A stretch of DNA of 64,000 nucleotides, taken from Bettongia penicillata ogilbyi. Lineage: Eukaryota > Chordata > Mammalia > Diprotodontia > Potoroidae. The notes under the pieces were generated by a model that was given only the letters and a program-made list of their open reading frames with translations, did no database searches and was not told the origin of the DNA. Positions 32,011 to 43,370 of this stretch are shown here, piece by piece. The stretch is taken from NCBI GenBank assembly GCA_023548195.1, contig JAJHZJ010000023.1, forward strand, positions 1,023,636-1,087,635, in the 5' to 3' direction. The translations under genes and the position numbers were made by a program. Every line of letters begins with the position of its first letter. The stretch's first letter is position 1.

Positions 32011-33120
32011 GGGAGAGGGGGCAAAGGAATGAAATTAAAAGCAGGTCATCCTTTCCTTTTCAGGGGCAGAGACTATTTGGAAGAGAAAGAGTAAACAAAA
32101 ACAGTAGCTAGCTGGCAATATGGGAAATCATATTTTCACAGGAGCTGGTTACCCTTTGATCCAGCTCTGGGGCTTAGTTCTGACCTAAGAAGAGCTGGCC
32201 AGTTTAGGCAGCTTGCCCTCTGCCTGGCCACTGTATTCACACCATTTTCTCTCCCAGATTTTTATTTCTTCCTTAGGCAGTAATAACCAAAACATTCAAA
32301 ACAATAATCCTTCTCTGCCCCTGCCCCCAAGCTATTCCTTCTCAGCTCTTTCCCCCTTCTGCCACCAAAGAGTGGCTCTAATCTCCATTGGCTTAATATT
32401 TATGAATAACTCACAGTTATGGACCGAGTTTCCCCAACCAATGAGAACAGACCTCCTGATGGACCTAGATGAAATGTCTAGTGAAGGGGCAACGAAATGG
32501 CTACTGAAAAGGGCATGAATTCTCCCCTCAGCCCCCCAAGGGCTCTCCTTTCTCCCATGTACTTCTTTTTCTTCTTTCTGCCACCAGACACTAGCTTGAA
32601 TCTCCACTGGCTTGTTATTTTATGGACAACCCACAGAGTATGACCAATCAGAAAAGACAGGCTCTAGACTTAGGGAGCCAAGACTCCTGAAAATATCACA
32701 ACTTCAATTAAGCACTACAGAGTACACTGAACTTTTAATAAACAAAACAGAAGCTATGAGAGAAATTCAAAACCTTTACTTGAGAAAATTTTGAAATTAT
32801 TTGACACTTAATCAATCTTGTAGAAGGGGAAGGATCTGAATACAGTGAAAAAAATCCAATCACCAAGAAACATTAACTCTATCCCACTTAACGTGGGGAC
32901 AAGATACTAAATCCCACAATAAATCTACTCCTATCAAAGACATTTCATCTAGGTCCACCAGAAGGTCTGTTGTGATTGGTTAAGGAAACTTGGTCCCTAA
33001 CTGTGGGTTATCCATAAATATTTAGCCAGTGGAGATTAGAGCAATTCTCTGGTGGCAGAAGGGGGAGAGGGCTGCCCCTGAGAAGGAATAGCTTGGGGGG
33101 AAGAGCACCGTGGCCTTAGC
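32011..33120. repeat. Unclassified repeat with direct and inverted copies of one module
   Basis: Module A lies at about 32325-32490 (plus) and returns inverted at about 32935-33105. Both share CAAGCTATTCCTTCTCAG, CCCCCTTCTGCCACCA, CTCTAATCTCCA, AATATTTATG, CACAGTTA and GGACCTAGATGAAATGTCT. A shorter direct copy lies at 32545-32690 (TCTGCCACCAGACAC, AATCTCCACTGGCTTG, ACCAATCAGAAAAGACAG). Arms of about 170 bp face each other across about 440 bp. Could be a fold-back DNA element or rearranged LTR. Family not recognised. Confidence 0.7.
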
Positions 33121-33264
33121 GTTATCACCCACAGCTTCCATCAGAGAATCACATGAACTTCTGGAGATTGAGGTTGGACTTTTTCATCTGAACTCTGGCA
33201 GTGTCCCTGGGACAGAATGCCTGGTGGCAGACACTGACAGCATCTGCATTCAGAGCTGAGAGGA

Positions 33265-33502
33265 AGGAAGGGGAAGAAGGAAAAAAGCATTTATTTATTA
33301 GGCACCTCCTCTGGGCCAGGCCCTAAGCTAAGCACTCATTTGATCTGCACAACAAACCTGGATGGTAGGTGCTGTTACAACCCCATTTTACAGGTGGGGA
33401 AAAAGTGAGAAATGACTTGCCCAGTCATACAGCTAGTTAAGTGTCTGAGGCCAGATTTGAACTTAAGTCTTCCTGACGACTGGCTCAACGGTACAAGATG
33501 AG
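33265..33502 (-). mobile_element. MIR-type SINE
   Basis: AAGCATTTATTTATTAGGCAC, AGGCCCTAAGCTAAGC, CCCCATTTTACAGGTGGGG, AGACTTGCCC-like TGACTTGCCCAGTCATAC and AGATTTGAACTTAAGTC. Confidence 0.88.
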
Positions 33503-34555
33503 GAAAGGCAGAATCAATGCTCCACAAGCTCAGCAGAAAAGTACACCATCACTAAGGGAACCAGCTTGGTAACGCCAGCGAAAAAAATTTGAAGAAGCTG
33601 AGTTACCTCTTTGTCCCACGAGTTCCCTAAGCTTGAGTCCACTGTCCCCTGAACTTGTGAAGTAAGTAGTGTCAAAGAGTGTCACAGACTTTGAGGAGGA
33701 CTATACCATTATAGTAAATACCCCTTCCTTTAGGGGTATTTAGCTTTTAAGGGGTAATTAGCTTTTAAGCTAATTAAGCCTGGCTACTGAGATCGACTGA
33801 TAATAATGGGGAATAGTCACAGCAGGAGGAGTTTATGAGGTACAGCATAGAAAGATATTCCTCAACCCTGTGTTGTGCTAGTAAATGTTTAACAACCAGC
33901 TCTCCAGGAAAAAAAAAGCATACATGGCACACTTTGAAGTTTAATACGTGTTATTATCATTTTCTTCATTGCTTTCTTTAGTCTAGAAAACAAACAAAAC
34001 AAGCAATCCAGCCCGGATTTGTAGTGTTTATCAATTCTTGATGTGTAAATACTCACTGTAGAACTTTAAAAATCAACTCCCAGAGCTGGTTCAAACTGAG
34101 CTCTCAGAAACAAAAGGGACGGAGTCAGAGAAGCCTGGGAAGACATTGGTGAATCCCTCTCAAGTTCCCTTCCATTGTCCTCTCTGGCAATCAATTCTTT
34201 AATGAACAAACCCTCCTTCTCCTTAGGCCTTTTCCTCTAGTGCTCCTTCCATCTTCTGGAATTCAGAGACCTGGCTCTTCCCACAAGACATTGCAAGAAT
34301 CATTCTCTCCAGTACTTCTTTCATGCTCCCATGACACAACACTTCTGGAGGGGTAGTAGGGTTATTCCTTATTCCCCACTCCTACCATCACTCAGCAACC
34401 TTCCTACCTTTGAGGTTTCCTTTTTACTCCATCCAGAGCCTGGTGGCAGTGATCTAAGGCTGGGTACCTGCAGAATGTTCCAAACCAGTAAGATGGCGAA
34501 TATAAATGCTGCTGCTTTTAGAAAAGTAAAGAGAGAGCTAGAAAGGACACCAGAG
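33503..34555. other. Intron 2 unassigned stretch with a hairpin
   Basis: About 1.05 kb, no gene. Contains a perfect 9-bp-stem hairpin at 33716-33741 and a repeated TTAGCTTTTAAG at 33740-33751 and 33759-33770. Confidence 0.45.
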
Positions 34556-34727
34556 ACTGAGAAGCAGTGTGGTGTATTGTGAAGGGTGATGAACTCAAGA
34601 GTCACAGAACCATAATTCCAGCTCTGCCACTGCCCTGGCCTTGGCATCCCTCTCTGTTAAAAATGAGGGAGTTAGTTTAGACGACCTTTCAGAATCCCTC
34701 TGGCTCTAGATCTAGGAGTCCATAATC
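34556..34727 (+). mobile_element. THER-type SINE
   Basis: GCAGTGTGGTGTATTGTG, ATTCCAGCTCTGCCACTG, AATGAGGGAGTTAGTTTAG, ACGACCTTTCAGAATCCC and TCTGGCTCTAGATC. Confidence 0.78.
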
Positions 34728-34779
34728 TAGTCTAACATCTTTCTGAAGTATTCACTGTCCTCTCTAAATAATGTTTCAC

Positions 34780-34985
34780 AGAAGCATTGTGCTATAGTGG
34801 AAAAAGCACTGGATTAGGAATCAGAGATTGTAGGTCCCCCCCTCTGTCACTACCTGTATAACTCTGGGCAACTTGCTTTTTCCTTCCCTAGGTCTCAGGT
34901 TTTTCAACTAAAAAATGATGGAGTTGTACCTGGCAACCTTTAAAGTCTTTCCCAGCTTTAAATGTAGGACCCTATGCCATCACTT
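34780..34985 (+). mobile_element. THER-type SINE
   Basis: CATTGTGCTATAGTGGAAAA, GCACTGGATTAGGAATC, AACTCTGGGCAACTTGC, ATGATGGAGTTGTACC and CCCAGCTTTAAATG. Confidence 0.85.
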
Positions 34986-35412
34986 CTACTTGAAAATTTC
35001 TAGCGTAGGGGAAATCTGCTACTTTCCGAGGCAGCTACCCATTCTTCCATTTGTGGACAAGTATAATTGATCAGAAGTTCTTCCTTATATTGAGCCAACA
35101 CCAGCTTCCCTATAGCTTCTCCCCATCAGCACAAGTTCTGCTCTGGGGCAAAGCAAAATACCGAATCTTTCTTCTCCAAGAGAACCCTTCAAATATTTAT
35201 CCTCCCTAATTAAGCCCTATCTTCTTGTGGCTAAATACCCTCCATTCATCCATCTGATCTTATTGCAGTGGTTTCAGATTTCAAATTCCGTTTCCATCTT
35301 GGCTCCTTCTCGGATGTGTTCCAGCTTGTCAATATCCTGGTGCCACAACCACAAACTTCAAAATGTCTTCTCAAGAGTATTTAAGAACAAATGGCGTTGT
35401 TCTCTATGCATC
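34986..35412 (-). mobile_element. CR1/L3 LINE 3' portion
   Basis: Plus strand antisense: GCTACTTTCCGAGGCAGC, AGAAGTTCTTCCTTATATTG, AAGTTCTGCTCTGGGGC, AACCCTTCAAATATTTATC, TGTTCCAGCTTGTCAATATCC and GGTGCCACAACCACA. Confidence 0.88.
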
Positions 35413-36394
35413 CACTCACTGTCTCTGGCAGAAAGCTGGGTAAGAAAGTCTGGCAATTTTTTAGCCACTTATAGAGCTACACATATTTACAGAATTGAAT
35501 AGTATAACGTGTGTGTGTGAGAGAGATAATCAAGAATTAAAAGATCAACAGCTAGTCTCCAAATCTTTCATAAAGTAAGGGTTTCTTTGTTGATGTAACC
35601 AAAGTAGATGCACATTTTACAATTCTCTTTCTACAGGAGGCAAATATCTGAAGTCAAATTTAGTTTCTTCCTTACTTTCAATGTTCTCTGTCTCCACCTT
35701 CTGGGGTAAAAGGCAAAACTGGACAAGCACAAGATTAGTGTCAAAATGGAAGGGAGACTAAGAATCAAGTTTCAGACATGACAACAGCAAGTGGTACAAT
35801 GCCACTGGGTCATATGAAATCCAAGGTAAGCAGCTCTGATTTTATCACAAAATTTTATGGGTTAATTATGGGAAGGATAAACACTGCCAGGCTTTTAAGA
35901 AGTTGAAGTCAAGTAAACTATTTATCCCTTACCTTGAAAGGGCTACCTTACAGGCAGGTAAGTATCTACCCCAATTTCCTCCTTGTGTTTCTTGGTTGCA
36001 CTGCTAAACTAATGGATGCTAAGGAAACCAGTAGCAGTCTTTCACAGAACTCACTGGCAGTAGGACAAGAATTTTGACTGTAGTTGGACTAGGCATGCTA
36101 AATTAAGTTTCTAGGGGCTTAACTTTCAAAAACTGAGTACAGCATTTTCAGTTTATGATCTCAGGAACCCAAAACATGAAGTAGGTTCAAAGCTTAGGAT
36201 CAAGATAGAAAAATAGTGAATCTGAAAACACCTATTCTGTAACTTTTGGACATTTTCCCAATTATCTCCAAGGGATCTTAAAAGACAAGGATTGGTACTG
36301 ACCTATATTTTCCAAAGGAACTCTCAGACCAGAAAATTCCCTCTAACCATGCAGGTCCCACTTCTTCTGGAATTTAAAGTTACTGCAGAGGAAA
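35413..36394. other. Intron 2 unassigned stretch
   Basis: About 1 kb. A short GTGTGTGAGAGAGA run at 35509-35526; nothing else recognised. Confidence 0.45.
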
Positions 36395-37085
36395 AGAAGA
36401 AGGAATACTTCCTACAGTAGGAGAGATCTGAGCTAAATCATGAATTAAGTCAAAGAAGGAGTCAGGAAAGGAAAAGGCAGAGAATTCCAGATACGAAGGA
36501 TGGCTAGTGTAAGTTTACTGGGTAGGGAGACGGAGTGTTGTGTGTAAGGAATAATAAAAATGACAGTATAGTTAAATTACACAGTATATGGAAGGGAGTA
36601 AGGTTATAAGAAAACTGGAGGGGTAGGAAGGGGCCAGGTTGTGAATACCTTTAACTGGAGGATTTTATATCTGACTCTGGAGAGAATAGAGATCCATGGG
36701 GGTGGGAGGGTGGGTGGTGGTGGGGAGACAGACAGACAGAGACAGAGAATGAACCTGAAAATCACTTTGGCATCTGAGTGGAGAATGGATTGGAACTGGG
36801 AGAACCTTGAAGCAGGGAGATCAATTAGAATCAATTAGAAGAGCCTGTACCAGGGTGGTGGCTGTAGGAATGGAAAGAAGAAGGTTGTTTACAAGGGATA
36901 TTGTGAAGGTAAAAACTACAAGATTTTCTAATGGATTGGCTGTATGAGGCTAGTGAGAATGAGGTGCTGAGGATGACATGGAGGTTGTGAGCTCTGAGAA
37001 ACTGCAAGGATGGTAATACTCGAGATAGTAACAAGAAACTGAGAAGGGAGAGTTTTGGGAGAAACATTAACACTTTATCCTGTGC
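36395..37085 (-). mobile_element. L2-clade LINE RT C-terminal region, antisense
   Basis: Minus-strand translation near 36850-37060 includes LHVILSTSFSLASYSQSIRK followed by SCSFYLHNI, a decayed form of the L2 'GVILDSSLSLTPHIQS ... C.FYL.NI' block. Plus strand carries GGGGCCAGGTTGTGAATACC and AGAATGGATTGGAACTGGG, the antisense of the downstream part. Confidence 0.75.
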
Positions 37086-37194
37086 AATTCTCATTTATAT
37101 CCTTCCACAAATCCTCCATAGAGAATTTATACACTATGCTGGAGTCTTTTTAAGTTTTTTTAAAATTCCGTGGATACCAGCATAGCACTCATAA

Positions 37195-37645
37195 CGCATG
37201 ACCTGTCCACATCCTTTCCCCATCATCTATGTGATACTGTCTGCTATAATTTCTCAGGGTCAAATCATCATAGGATTTATGCCGTAGCCTACTTACACCT
37301 ACCACGTATCTTGCTATACCTTTGCACATACTGTCTTCCCTTGCTTGGAACATTCTTTACTCACCTCCATCTCTTTCTTGGTGTTTTGATCTTCAAGGCT
37401 AAACTCAAGCAACACCTTCTTCTGCAAGAGCCCTTTCCTGGTCCTCTCAGTTGCTAGTTTCTTCCAAATCATGGTTACTTGTGTCTTGTACAAACATACA
37501 CATATGTTGCCTCCACTGATAAAATGTAAGCACCTTCAGGGCAAGGATTATCCTACCTTTGTCTCAATATCTCTATAACTTAGAAGAGTACCAGGCTTTG
37601 TGTAAGTAGGCACTTAATAAATTTTTGCAGATTGATTTTCATTTG
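37195..37645 (+). mobile_element. L2 LINE 3' end
   Basis: ATACTGTCTTCCCTTGCTTG, TCAAGGCTAAACTCAAGC, GAGCCCTTTCCTGGTCC, ATGTAAGCACCTTCAGGGC and AGTAGGCACTTAATAAATTT. Confidence 0.85.
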
Positions 37646-37714
37646 CCCTTGGGTCACCTTGTAATTTTTATTCCTCTGAGGTTATGGTATTCCATAATTC
37701 ACCAGTCATATAGC

Positions 37715-37892
37715 ACAATCATGTCAGAGTTGGAAAAGACCTCAGAAGCTACTGAATTCAACCAAAGAATTCCTTCTAAAATATTACTGATAAGTGATCA
37801 TCTAGTATCTGCTTGAAAGCCTTTAGTAAGGGGGATGCACTAGCTCTCAAGGCAGAACATTTTACTTTTGGTTAGCTCAAATATACCATCAT
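37715..37892 (-). mobile_element. CR1/L3 LINE 3' end
   Basis: AGAGTTGGAAAAGACCTCAG, AAGTGATCATCTAGTATC, TGCTTGAAAGCCTTTAG, ATGCACTAGCTCTCAAGGC and TTTGGTTAGCTC. Confidence 0.85.
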
Positions 37893-38232
37893 TGAGAGGC
37901 TATGGGTTAAAAAAGAGGTTTTCAGAGCAAGGAGGAGTCCAGGCTCACTGACAGACTTGAGCTGTCTTCCCAGTGCTCTCTAAATGTACTTGCCTCCTTT
38001 TATTCATCACTGGGCCCAGTTCACTGTCCACCTGCAGTGCCTAAGATCTACAAACTGATGGATTAATTCAATGGACAACTTATCCAATTGCTTATCTTAA
38101 TAGAAATAACATGCATCTTTTATCTGCTTGTTTTTTCCTGTAGAATGCAATTTCTTCAGTGGTCAAGGATCTCATAGTACATTTAAAACTAAATAAATGT
38201 ACAAGTTTCTCTGATTAAGGCCTCATTTCTTA
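37893..38232. other. Intron 2 unassigned stretch
   Basis: About 340 bases, nothing recognised. Confidence 0.4.
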
Positions 38233-39217
38233 AATATATAGAGAACTGAGTCAAATTCATAAGAATACGAGTCATTCCCCAATTGAGAAATGGTCAAAGG
38301 ATATGAACAGGCAGTTTTCTGATGAAAAAATCAAAGATGAAAAAATGCTCTAAACCACTATTGATGAGAGAAATGCAAATTAAAATAACTCTTAGGTACC
38401 ATCTGACACCTAGCAGATTGGTTAACACAACAGGAAAGGAAAATGAGAAATGTTGGAAGGGATGTGGGAAAATAGGGACACTAATGCACTGTTGGTGGAG
38501 TTGTGACCTGATCCAACCATTCTGGAAAGCAATTTGGAACTATGCCCAAAGGGCTGTAAAACTATGCATACCCTTTGACCAAGCAATACCACTACTAGGT
38601 CTGTATCCCAAAGAGATCAAAGAAAAGGAAAAGAACCTATATATACAAAAATATTGGTAGTAGCTCTTTTTGTGGTGACAAAGTATTGAAAATTGAGAGG
38701 ATGCCCATCAATTGGGGAATGGCTGTCAAGTTTTGGTATATGATTGTGATGGAATACTACTGTACTAAGAAATGATGCAAAAGATGGTTCCAGAAAAACC
38801 CAGGAAGAATGAACTAAAACAAACTAAAGTAAGCAGAACCAGGAGAACACTGTACATAGCAACAGCAATGATCAACTGTGAATGACAGCTCTTCTCAGCA
38901 ATACAATGAACCAAGCCAGCACTGAAGGACTTATCAGGAATAATGCTATCTACCTACAGTGAAAGGACTGATAGAGTTTGAATGCAGATTGAAGCATATG
39001 TTTTAAAAACTTTATTTTTCTTGGGTTTTTTTTTTTGTAATGTGGTTAATATGGAAATGTTTTGCATGACTGCAAATGTATAAATCTATATCAAACTGCC
39101 TTTCTTTTCAAGAAGTGGGAAAAATAAAGGAGGGAGGGAGAGAATTTAGAACTCAAAATTTTAAAAAATTATTGCTAAAAATTGTTTTTATATGTAATTA
39201 AAAATAATTTAAAAAAC
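38233..39217 (+). mobile_element. L1 ORF2 C-terminal domain and 3' UTR, about 1 kb
   Basis: A 112-codon open frame at 38322-38660 encodes the ORF2p C-terminal region: MREMQIKITLRYHLTPSRL, then CWKGCGKIGTLMHCWW (the CCHC-like zinc knuckle), CDLIQPFWKAIWNY and CIPFDQAIPLLGLYPKE. The rest of ORF2 (CPSIGEW-like part), in decayed form, and the 3' UTR (GGAGGGAGGGAGAGAATTT, TAATTAAAAATAA) follow. It is a 5'-truncated copy with no promoter, so no functional gene. Confidence 0.93.
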
Positions 39218-40638
39218 TGTCTAAATATATAATTAATATTATAACAAAGCAACTATATTACAAAAAGAGCATCTAAAGTACTCTGGTTAAAAAAACCACA
39301 AAAACAAAAAAACAGGTAGAGTTTGGGAACAGCCAATGAATCCCCAGGGGAAAAAAAAACAAACCAAAAACTGCTCCCCAAACCCCCAACCTATTATTTT
39401 AAAAAGAATAGCACATTTTCCAAACAAGGAGTTGGCTAACCATCTACACTCAAAGCCCTTTCACACGATTATAAGGTCTGAATGTGGAGGGCCTGAAAAC
39501 CATCCAGCAATGAAGTTCATGGAGCTGAGCAATTTGCTACTTGGGAAAAGGCCACATATCTGATAGGGTGCTAACCACTGATAGAGAAAAGGAGGGGAGC
39601 TCCAGTGCCACACTGTCTCATATTCTAGGGAACAAGCCTGGATAGAGAACAAAAAGCAACACTAGGCTGGTGAGTTCTTTAACAATGTTATCTCTCTAAG
39701 ATAAAACAACTCAAGGCAAGCTTTAACATTCAGAATTGGCCATTTCAGAATTTTTGTGAGGGAGTGCATTCTGAGAAAACTGCAAAAGGAACATGTAGTT
39801 CCTTCACCAGGACAGCACTAATTTGGCAGTGAAAGGGGGTCAGGCCATTTACGACTGATCACTACCTCATAAAAGAATCAGTCACCAAAACTTTAATCAC
39901 TTAAAGGCCTGTGATCCAGCCAATTTGGCTTAACTCTACAAACATAAGATGGAATTCTAGTTTGATCCACCCCCATCATAACATGCCTTTGCTTAAAGAC
40001 TTCTAGTGAGAGGGAATCTAGAGTGGTGTAGATAAAAACAGATGATCAGATTCAAGTTCTGCTACTTACTACTAGTAGGATGATGGTTTCAATTCAAATA
40101 CTCTAAGATCTCATTAATCTCCACTGCACTTTTTGCTAGTAAGTTCCACATGTTCTTCTGAGTTTTGCCCTGTGGGGCCAAAGAAAAGAATCCTAATACC
40201 TTCTCTGTATCAATGGTTTCCAAATTGGAAGCCAGAGCCCCTGGAGTTATAGCCTGACCCCAAGGGATATATATATAACTCCACTTCAACCCCAACAACA
40301 CATCAGGGGGGCTTGTCTATAACCATACCTCCCCTTATATTCTAACTGCTCCCCCATCCCCTTTTCCTCTAGGTGTAGTTATAACCTAAAAACTACCTGG
40401 GTGCCCTTCCCCCCTTTACCCCAGATCACTGTGGAAGACAAACTTCATTCAGAAGATAGGCTCTGAGTACTAAAGATCCAAGCGTTAGAAAAGTGACTGA
40501 TGAATAAAATTCTACTCCATCTTTTTCATTTTGGGTAGGACTGGATGAACACACAGAGATGGGTTTTGATCTGCATTTCATTACATTAGCTTCTCCCCCC
40601 TCAACATATCTCTTTTCTGAATTTCGATTACTATCCCG
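39218..40638. other. Intron 2 unassigned stretch
   Basis: About 1.4 kb with several A runs near 39290-39400; no gene or named repeat recognised. Confidence 0.45.
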
Positions 40639-40957
40639 AACACTACCTTTCTTCCAGTCACCCAGGTCCATAGCCTGAGTGGCATCTTTCACTCCTCACT
40701 CTCTCTCACCCCAAACAGCCAATCAGTTATCAAATCCTGGATTTCTAACTCCAGAACATCTCCCCTTTACTCACCGAGACATCCCTGTACAGGCCTTCAC
40801 CACCTGCAAGTGGACTGGACTACTGGAACAGCCTCTCCATCCGTCTCCTTCCCTTAAATCTCTCCTCACTCTAATCTATCCTTTGCTCAACTGTGTAACT
40901 TTCCTAAGTTCAAGTCTGACCATGTGACTCCGCTGCTTAGTAAACTCTAAGACCAAA
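40639..40957 (+). mobile_element. L2 LINE RT C-terminal fragment
   Basis: CCCAGGTCCATAGCCTGAG, GGCATCTTTCACTCCTCAC, CTCTCTCACCCCAAACAGCC and CTACTGGAACAGCCTCTCC: the L2 'L.VIF.SS.SLTP...Q' to 'DYC.SLL' segment. Decayed. Confidence 0.78.
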
Positions 40958-41289
40958 TGTTGTTTCAACTTTATCTCAACTTTTCTAATGTCCTTGATAA
41001 CTAGTACAGCAGTACACATTCTGTACAAAACTTAGAGATAAGTATATGCACACATACTTGAGATGTGGGCTGAATTCTACTGGAAGATACTGTTACCTTG
41101 TTTTCCTATCACTTTCATTTCTAAATATACCTTTCCCCTCTCCTACTCATTGAACCATCCTTTGTGAGAAAGAATAAAGAGAAAAAGCAGTTTTGCAAAA
41201 ATCAACCAACACAATAACCACATATGAAAGCAACTATTCTCCTAGACCAAGCTTGGTCATTATAATTATACAAGAGTTTAATTTAGTTT
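40958..41289. other. Intron 2 unassigned stretch
   Basis: About 330 bases. Nothing recognised; the Tc1-like element may start near its end. Confidence 0.35.
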
Positions 41290-43130
41290 TTTTGTCCTTT
41301 GTATTTACTGTGGTGAGTGAATTATGTGGAACAAGCAATGACTGATAGGGTTTTATTTTGTGACAGCAGTGGTGATGTGGGCTGACTTCGAACATGTTAC
41401 CTTAACCAGGAAAGACTAGATTGTGCTGGTTTCCCCATCTTTAGTTTTTTTGTCAGTTGAGTGCTGGATTTCATGCCATAAACATGTTTCATTCCTCTTT
41501 TGTTCTGTTATTCTTAAGAATGCATGGTACTCTAAGGAACCACACACACAAAATTTATAGCTGTTTCACAGCACACCTCAAAGACTGTTAAGAGACAGTG
41601 CAGCTGCTGATGGTGTGAAGAAATCAAGCATTTCAAGGATTATTCAAGGTTATAAAGAAAAAGGAACAGTTGCACTGAAGTGCAAAGAAAAGTGTGATCA
41701 AAATCGAAAAATGTCAAGAACCAACAAAACATTGCTGCAAACCAGCTTAATTAAAAGACTTTCAGAGAGACCTGACAGCTGGAGAAATTGTTATTAATTC
41801 CTCTATAGTATAGCCTAAGCTTTAAGTTGGAAGAACAGTAAGAAGATAATTTTTTAAAAAAAGACTAGCTGCTGACCATTGTTATGAAGAAAAAATACGT
41901 GTCACTCATTTTGGTATGAAAACCTATTTTACAGTATAAGAAAGCGGGGGAGAAGGAGATATTGGGGGGGGATGATGGAAGGGAGGGCAAAGGGAGGAGG
42001 GAGTAATTGAAAGTCAATACTTGGGGAGGGACAGGATTAAAGGACAGAAGAGAAACAATGAGGGGCAGGTTAGGAGGGATGGCAATTCAGTTAGTCTTAC
42101 ACAACACGACTATCAGGAAGATCATTTGCAAAGCTACACAGATATGGCCTATAATGAATTGCCTGCCGTACCAAAGGGAATAGGTGGGGAGGGAGGGATG
42201 GGGAGAATTTGGAACTCAAAGTTTTAGGAACAATTGTTTAGTATTGTTGTTGCAACTAGGAAAGAAGACATACAGTTAATGAGGAATAGAAAGTCATCTG
42301 GCCCTACAGGAGAAAAGAGAAGATAGAGACAAGGGAAGGGAGGGATGACAGAAGAGAGGGCAGATTGGAGATAGGGAAAATTAGATTGCTTGGGGTATTG
42401 GGGTAGGGGGAGGGAAGAAAAGGGGAGAAAAATTTGGAACCCAAAAATTTGTGAAAATGAATGTAAAAAGCTAAATAAATAAATAAATTAAAAAAAAAAA
42501 ATACGTGTCATGGGCAGGACAATATGAAGATGGGTTATTAAAGATTCTGAATAAAAGTAATTTTTATTAACAAAATTCACTTTTTCATTAGAGGTAACAT
42601 TAAAACCCACTGGCAGAAGGGTCTAGGTAAGCTGTTAAGTGTTAGACATCTTCAAGACCATAAAACACCTATCCAAAATGTTTTGAGGATTTTTAACTTT
42701 CAGTAGGTCTCAAAATTTTATCCCTATTGAGGTAACAATGAACATGAGGAGATTGAGAAGCAACACTCTTCTGGAATTAGAGGAATTCCCAAATGGAGAC
42801 TGGATACTGCAATACAATCTTTCACCATGCCATACATCAAGAAAGGTTAACACATGTATTCAAGAGATGGAAATAAACATGTTCCAGTGGCCTGGGAATG
42901 CACCTAATTTAAACCCCATTGACAATCTATGGGCTTATAATTAAGGCTAGATTTGAAATAAATGGACTATTTAATGGTATGTTTAATATCCAAGGTACTA
43001 AAAGTGTGGCTTCGTGACTAAGAATTGAAGAACACATGTCAAAACCTTGTGAATTCAATGCTAAACTGTATAGAAATAAGTAATTGCAGCAAAGGAGGAT
43101 GTTGCACATTAAAAGTTTTTTTTTAAAGAT
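41290..43130 (+). mobile_element. Tc1-like DNA transposon relic
   Basis: Two parts of a Tc1-family transposase. The N-terminal HTH part (41615-41797) reads SSISRIIQGYKEKGTVALK followed by KEKCDQNRKMS, like 'SRI...Y...GTV' of Tc1. The catalytic end (42780-42935) reads SPCHTSRK and FQWPGNAPNLNPIDNLW. The DDE triad is damaged: the Asp of the usual 'QQDN.PCH' is not present (Tyr/Asn), and Glu of 'NPIENLW' is Asp. It is interrupted by the L1 at 41905-42495. Terminal repeats were not identified, so ends are approximate. Non-functional. Confidence 0.8.
41905..42495 (+). mobile_element. 5'-truncated L1 inserted in the Tc1 relic
   Basis: Begins at CTCATTTTGG, contains GAGAATTTGGAACTCAAAG and a second GAAAAATTTGGAACCC block, and ends AAATAAATAAATTAAA plus poly(A). 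Flanked by AAAAAATACGTGTCA at 41890-41904 and 42496-42510 (15-bp target duplication). Removing it rejoins the transposase sequence. The short ORF 42021-42227 lies wholly inside and is not a gene. Confidence 0.9.
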
Positions 43131-43194
43131 GTAAAAAGTTACAAAATTTATTATATATGTCAACACATTTAATTATTTCACTATGTTCCAGTTA

Positions 43195-43370
43195 ATTTGA
43201 ACACAAGTGTGCACTGTTATAGTCCACATACATACTGTTTTCCTGGTTCAGCTTACTTCACTTTGCATCAATTCACACAAGTCTTTCTGTATTTCTCAGA
43301 ATTCTATTAATCATTTCTTAGGTCACAGTAATATTCCATTACATTCCTGTACCAATTTTTTGGCCATCCG
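43195..43370 (-). mobile_element. L1 ORF2/3' fragment, antisense
   Basis: TTTCCTGGTTCAGCTTACTTC, TTTGCATCAATTCACACAAG, TATTCCATTACATTCC and TGGCCATCCGCCAATT. Confidence 0.72.
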
